DNA from: Kudoa neothunni
Taxonomy: Eukaryota > Cnidaria
Reading direction: 5' to 3'
Assembly (NCBI GenBank): GCA_964304625.1
Contig: OZ199838.1
Coordinates: 14,942,001-15,006,000, forward strand
Length of the DNA stretch: 64,000 bases
Part shown: one piece after another, positions 60,260 through 64,000 of the stretch
How the letters are laid out: each line of letters opens with the position of its first letter
How positions within the stretch are numbered: the stretch's first letter is position 1
Made by a program: the position numbers and the translations under genes
Notes under the pieces: generated by a model
What the model was told of the DNA's origin: nothing
Seen by the model: only the letters and a program-made list of their open reading frames with translations
Databases searched by the model: none

Positions 60260-60998
60260 CAGGGTAGTAAACCGATTTTTCGCACTTATAGAAATCTTAC
60301 AATAAACGTTTTAGAAACATTCTAATTTTCAAGGAATGAATATAACTACCCTTTGTTATAGTATTTGTGAAATTTTAAATCATTACGTTTTTATCCCTGT
60401 TTTTTCGGTGAAATGAGAATTAACCGATTTTGAGCACATTTTTCAGTCTTTAATCCTATTTTGGCTCTGCTGAACATGCGATAAAAATAATTTTCCTTTA
60501 GCCGGATGGAAAATTTGTATAATGTATGTATATTTTCCGTCCCATTCTCCTTAAAACTATTTTTTAATAATCAGATTTTGTTATCTTTGATAAACGTACA
60601 TATTGCTTTACGATAATTCGAACTTCCCCATGGATACAAATCCCATTTACCGGCTACTTTATCGTGTTATTTCCTGTGTTTACTGAAGGTGTTCTAAGTC
60701 AAAAGAAATACGAGAAGCATAATAATATAATAAGTTTAATAGATGTAGTCATATTAATAATAATTAATGTAAACATATTAACGAGAATTCTTTTTTTTAG
60801 AGTACATGTCGCACATTCTTAATTCAGATTGATTCATAGAGGTCGTAATTATACCGTAAACTGAATTTAATATTATATTTAATAGTATAGTTTAAATAAA
60901 ACGAGGGTAGAATAATATCGTTGTATAAATTTGTAGGTCCAAACTAAACTTCCCCTGTGGAGCGCGCATACAAAGTGCGAAAAAACGGTTACCTACTG
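60260..60998. mobile_element. MITE of uncertain superfamily, 0.74 kb
   Basis: Imperfect inverted termini: CAGGGTAGTAAACCGATTTT then TCGCACTT at 60260, against CAGTAGGTAACCGTTTTTTC then GCACTTTG as the complement of the right end. It has no coding region and target duplication is unclear. Related strings (CCGATTTTSMGT) recur inside near 60390-60440. Confidence 0.65.
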
Positions 60999-61131
60999 TA
61001 ATAAGAATTAGGAAGAAGTATTGTGTTACAGCCTTGTCAAAAAATAACCGTTAAATTATAAGTCTGGCGATTACACCATTAAATTCTTAAAATTTCATAG
61101 GAAATCGCTCATTTTTTTGAGGTATTTTTAA

Positions 61132-62181
61132 TTAACCTTCCGAGCGCCTCGAAATCAACTGTACATTTGGTGCTTTGGGGGTCAAATTGACCCCAGACGA
61201 TTTTTGCACTGTTGGCTGCAATAAATAGTTATGTAATCATATGCGAAATTCCATTAAAATTTATTGACATACTTCTGTCGTATTTTCACCAAGATTTACA
61301 TTGTGTGTATACAAAATAATTTGGATTTGTGTGAATTTGTTGGCGTAACCTGTGTTTTTGTCAACTTAGGTGTTATTGTAACGAATTAATGAGATAAATC
61401 AATTTTTGACGTGTAAAATAGTTTAATTTCTTTTTTTACTAAAAATGTTGATAAATTAAGTTCATTTGTAACGTGAGTAACAAACTAATTTCCTACAGTT
61501 GGTAACCACTTTTACATAACCCCCTAGGGGACAGGGGAAAATAAAAATAGTCGCTTAACCATTTTAATCCAGTTTGGATCGCAAGTAAACGATATGAATT
61601 TTTTTATATCGCCCCTTGTATATAATTTAGACTACAAACATTAATCTTCTCGCAGAACACATTTAGATCCTCATTTTTATCGTCAGATCCACAAGAATTT
61701 TAATTTTGACAATTAAAATAAGTAGCATAAAATAATTCGTTAGAATCGCTCTCACAATCAGCGAGAAAAATCTTCCTTGGACTTTATCAAAATGTTTGGG
61801 GTAACTTGGCGCGAATGGTGCGGTCAAACGGATGGATCCGTGTCATCGCGTATGACCTTGTTTACATGCTCTTGTCATTTTCTCAATATTCTGCCTACAG
61901 AATTCAACCAAACTCAACCATTCAATTCTGTAAATATTCTGTTATCATTTACAACAATAAAACCCCTAGGGTCAAATTGATCCCAAAAGCACTGTGTATG
62001 TTTTTTTGTATATCGTTGTTTATTCTATTTTTTCAAATTTTTATTGAATAATTATAAAATTCTATTTATTTTGGGAGAATACACCCGATATTACAATTGT
62101 TTAATTCTCCTATGTAAATAAAATTTGTAATACAATAGGCCCTGGGGTCAATTTGACCCCAGGGACACTCGGAAAGTTTAA
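61132..62181 (-). mobile_element. piggyBac deletion derivative with GGGGTCAA palindromes
   Basis: The termini are TTAACCTTCCGAGCGCC at 61132 and the complement of TTAAACTTTCCGAGTGTCCC ending at 62181, both with TTAA. Just inside each end l lies a GGGGTCAA-TTGACCCC palindrome (about 61179-61196 and 62143-62160), a common piggyBac subterminal feature. A related half-copy occurs at about 61970. Confidence 0.9.
61609..61776 (-). pseudogene. Acidic piggyBac transposase N-terminus remnant
   Basis: The minus-strand frame reads KIFLADCESDSNELFYATYF, a stop, then GSDDKNEDLNVF. The acidic, serine-rich style fits the N-terminus of piggyBac transposases, and the flanking termini support it. No core domain remains. 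Confidence 0.5.
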
Positions 62182-62976
62182 TTAGTTTGTCTTGTTAGGA
62201 TTGATGCTATTTTTTTATTTCCAGATGCATTTATCAGTTCTGTTAGAATTCTTAAATCGTGCTCCAATCAGAAAGAATCAGAATAAATAAATTTTAATTC
62301 ATTTCTACGAACTAACAACACTTATATAAATCATACTAACCAATAACAGATAATAGATAGCACTATTTTGTCATTGATTTTTATCCTATCAAAATTTTAC
62401 AATGTTCTCTACGAGGTCTACGCTCCCAAATATTTATCACATATATTGAAAGAGTATTGATGCGAAATTCGATAATTTTTTAATTTAATTTACCAAATAT
62501 TTTTGAGGGATTTATTGGTAAATTTGAAAAAATTCTAACTTCATCATAACCTACCTATGAACATTCCACCGAGAAAAGTAAATATCGCTTCTATGGTGGT
62601 ATACACAAAAATTTTCTATTCAAAAAATGTGGAATAATGTTGACATGAGTGAGGAAAAAGATGCTCATTTAGTTCACGTGGCTTTATCAGGCTAGATTAG
62701 TTTTCTTTCGACAATTCAAGCATTTTGTTTAATGACAATTACTTATTAAAGTAGACCTAAATATTAAGTTATATGATTTAAATGAGAAAACCATTACAGA
62801 ATAATAACGCAACAATCGGGACCACATTTCCAAAAGTAAAACGGACACAGTTGTAGCTATTAGTTTGTTATTAACTATAATTTGCTGCTGAGAGAAACAC
62901 CAATTGAACAATTTTTAAATTCCGCCTACTGCGTACACAGTATATAAATAAATAACTAAATAATCGGTCACGACAA
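62182..62976. other. Intergenic, nothing recognised
   Basis: AT-rich; no gene or element ends seen between the piggyBac derivative and the Tigger terminus. Confidence 0.4.
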
Positions 62977-64000
62977 CAGTCAAACCTCGATATTGCGAAG
63001 TAAATCGGGGATTCAATTTTACTACGTAATACCGGTGATCGCGCACACGCGCTGAAGGGAAATTGTATTTTTATGATTTAACCTATTTTTTAAGCACAGA
63101 ATCCAGAAATGAAATTATAAGTTAATTATTAAATGAAGTTTATTTTTATTTTTTGTGAAAAAAGTCCGTTATGGTAGTTTGGAGTTCTCTTTTTTTAGTA
63201 TTGAGATCAGTCGGTCCATTACAGGGTGTAGGACGAATAAACCTTGTGGTTCTTCCGCGATAAAAGTTTCCCTTAAAGTTTGTATTGCCTCCCTAATTTT
63301 CTTGGTAGGGACCTTTTCTATAGCTTTGTCTGTTTCGTCCTTTTCATTATTAGATTTATTATTTATGCCGCAATTAATGACGGAGGAGGAATTTGCTTCA
63401 TCGTGAACTTTTTCGTTAATTTCAGGTGATACATCATCAAGTGAGTCTAGTTAATTTTAGAAAAATAATTTTGGATAATATACCTTCATTAATGTTATCA
63501 TATTCTTGAATTTCTTGAATAGTTGTTGATGCTATTAAACTTATATTTATAATTTTAATCAAAAACACCTGACTTATTAAAACAATTAATAATTGTTTCC
63601 TTCGAAACATTATTCCAAGCATTTTTTAACGTTTTTAAACAATCGAATAAAGTATAGTTTTTAATATTTATTCATTATCATCCAATACACTAATCGAACG
63701 GAGAATTTTTTTATAGTTACTTTTTAATGAGTTAATCATTCCTAAATCGCAAGGCTGTAATATTGATGTAGTATTCTTCGGCAAAAGTAAAAATTTAATA
63801 TTTTCTAGACCGCCCATGCCTTTAGGATGGGAGGGGCATTGGTCTAATAAGGTTAAAACTTTTCTATTCTCCTTTTCAAACATATTGTTAAATTTTTTCA
63901 TAATCTGAAAAAAGATAGAGGCGTTCATCCATGAGTTTTTCTGAGAAAAATATTCAATTGGTAGATGGGATATATTTTTAAAACAACGAGGCTTCTGATA
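62977..64000 (-). mobile_element. Tigger/pogo element 2, cut by the window end
   Basis: A terminus CAGTCAAACCTCGATATTGC at 62977 resembles that of Tigger element 1 (CAGTCGAACCTGGATATTGC), followed by the 3' part of a minus-strand Tigger transposase. The other end lies beyond 64000. The base pair before the terminus is AA rather than TA, so the target site has mutated or been shifted. Confidence 0.85.
63146..64000 (-). pseudogene. Tigger transposase 2, C-terminal part, broken
   Basis: Within the window it reads KPRCFKNISHLPIEYFSQKN (typical pre-catalytic block), LLDQCPSHPK (second D), LLLPKNTTSILQPCDLGMIN (third D), then CLKTLKNAWNNVSKETIINC. A C-terminal tail ends with QTTITDFFHKK and a stop at 63146-63148. 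Frame breaks occur near 63660-63667, at about 63590, at the 63430-63437 boundary and in an A-run near 63190. QTTITDFF is a textbook PIP-box. The 5' half is outside the window. Confidence 0.88.

Noticed and set aside
1-64000. Retroviral, LTR, Polinton or other virus-derived fossils
   Set aside because: No reverse transcriptase, integrase, capsid or envelope motif and no long terminal direct repeats were recognised; every identified mobile element is a DNA transposon.

Overview
This is an AT-rich eukaryotic (animal) window, most likely from an arthropod. Evidence: spliced host genes with GT-AG introns mostly 35-60 nt long, animal-specific proteins (kindlin, NPC2-like, a giant Kunitz-domain protein) and a dense load of DNA transposons. 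The species cannot be fixed from sequence alone. No CRISPR array, operon, rRNA, tRNA or retroviral/LTR fossil was recognised.

Layout. 1-8.0 kb is transposon-rich: a decayed piggyBac (1-2996), a Merlin/IS1016-type element (4818-5873) and a Tigger/pogo element (6082-8002). 8.48-14.8 kb (minus strand) is one gene coding for a secreted-looking protein with 24 Kunitz (BPTI) domains. Fourteen of these come from a 226-bp tandem array in which every unit is a 183-nt phase 1-1 exon plus a 43-nt intron. 15.7-31.3 kb is transposon territory: a piggyBac inside a hAT, a near-complete ZBED-like hAT next to a second hAT, a BED-finger hAT deletion derivative, and a 3.3-kb terminal-inverted-repeat element holding a young hAT copy.

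31.3-35.0 kb (plus) is a PP4R3/SMEK homologue, 1226 aa in two exons. 38.8-42.3 kb (minus) is a complete ten-exon kindlin (fermitin) gene whose last intron contains a complete three-exon NPC2/ML-domain gene on the other strand. 46.9-50.3 kb holds a damaged F-box gene, a small secreted or membrane ORF, the second young hAT copy and an unassigned coding remnant. At 50.3-54.3 kb a small single-pass membrane protein gene (minus) and a nine-exon WDR75/UTP17 gene (plus) diverge from a 93-bp interval. 54.4-64 kb holds two piggyBac deletion derivatives, a second BED-finger hAT derivative, a small four-exon gene with a destruction-box-like motif (58.9-59.6 kb), a MITE and the 3' part of another Tigger element.

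The host genes are unrelated housekeeping, adhesion and secreted functions: phosphatase targeting (PP4R3), integrin activation (kindlin), sterol/lipid carriage (NPC2-like), ribosome biogenesis (WDR75), protease inhibition (Kunitz) and possibly mitosis (D-box protein). Exon boundaries below were worked out by hand from splice sites and phase. All multi-exon models given as CDS keep frame throughout.
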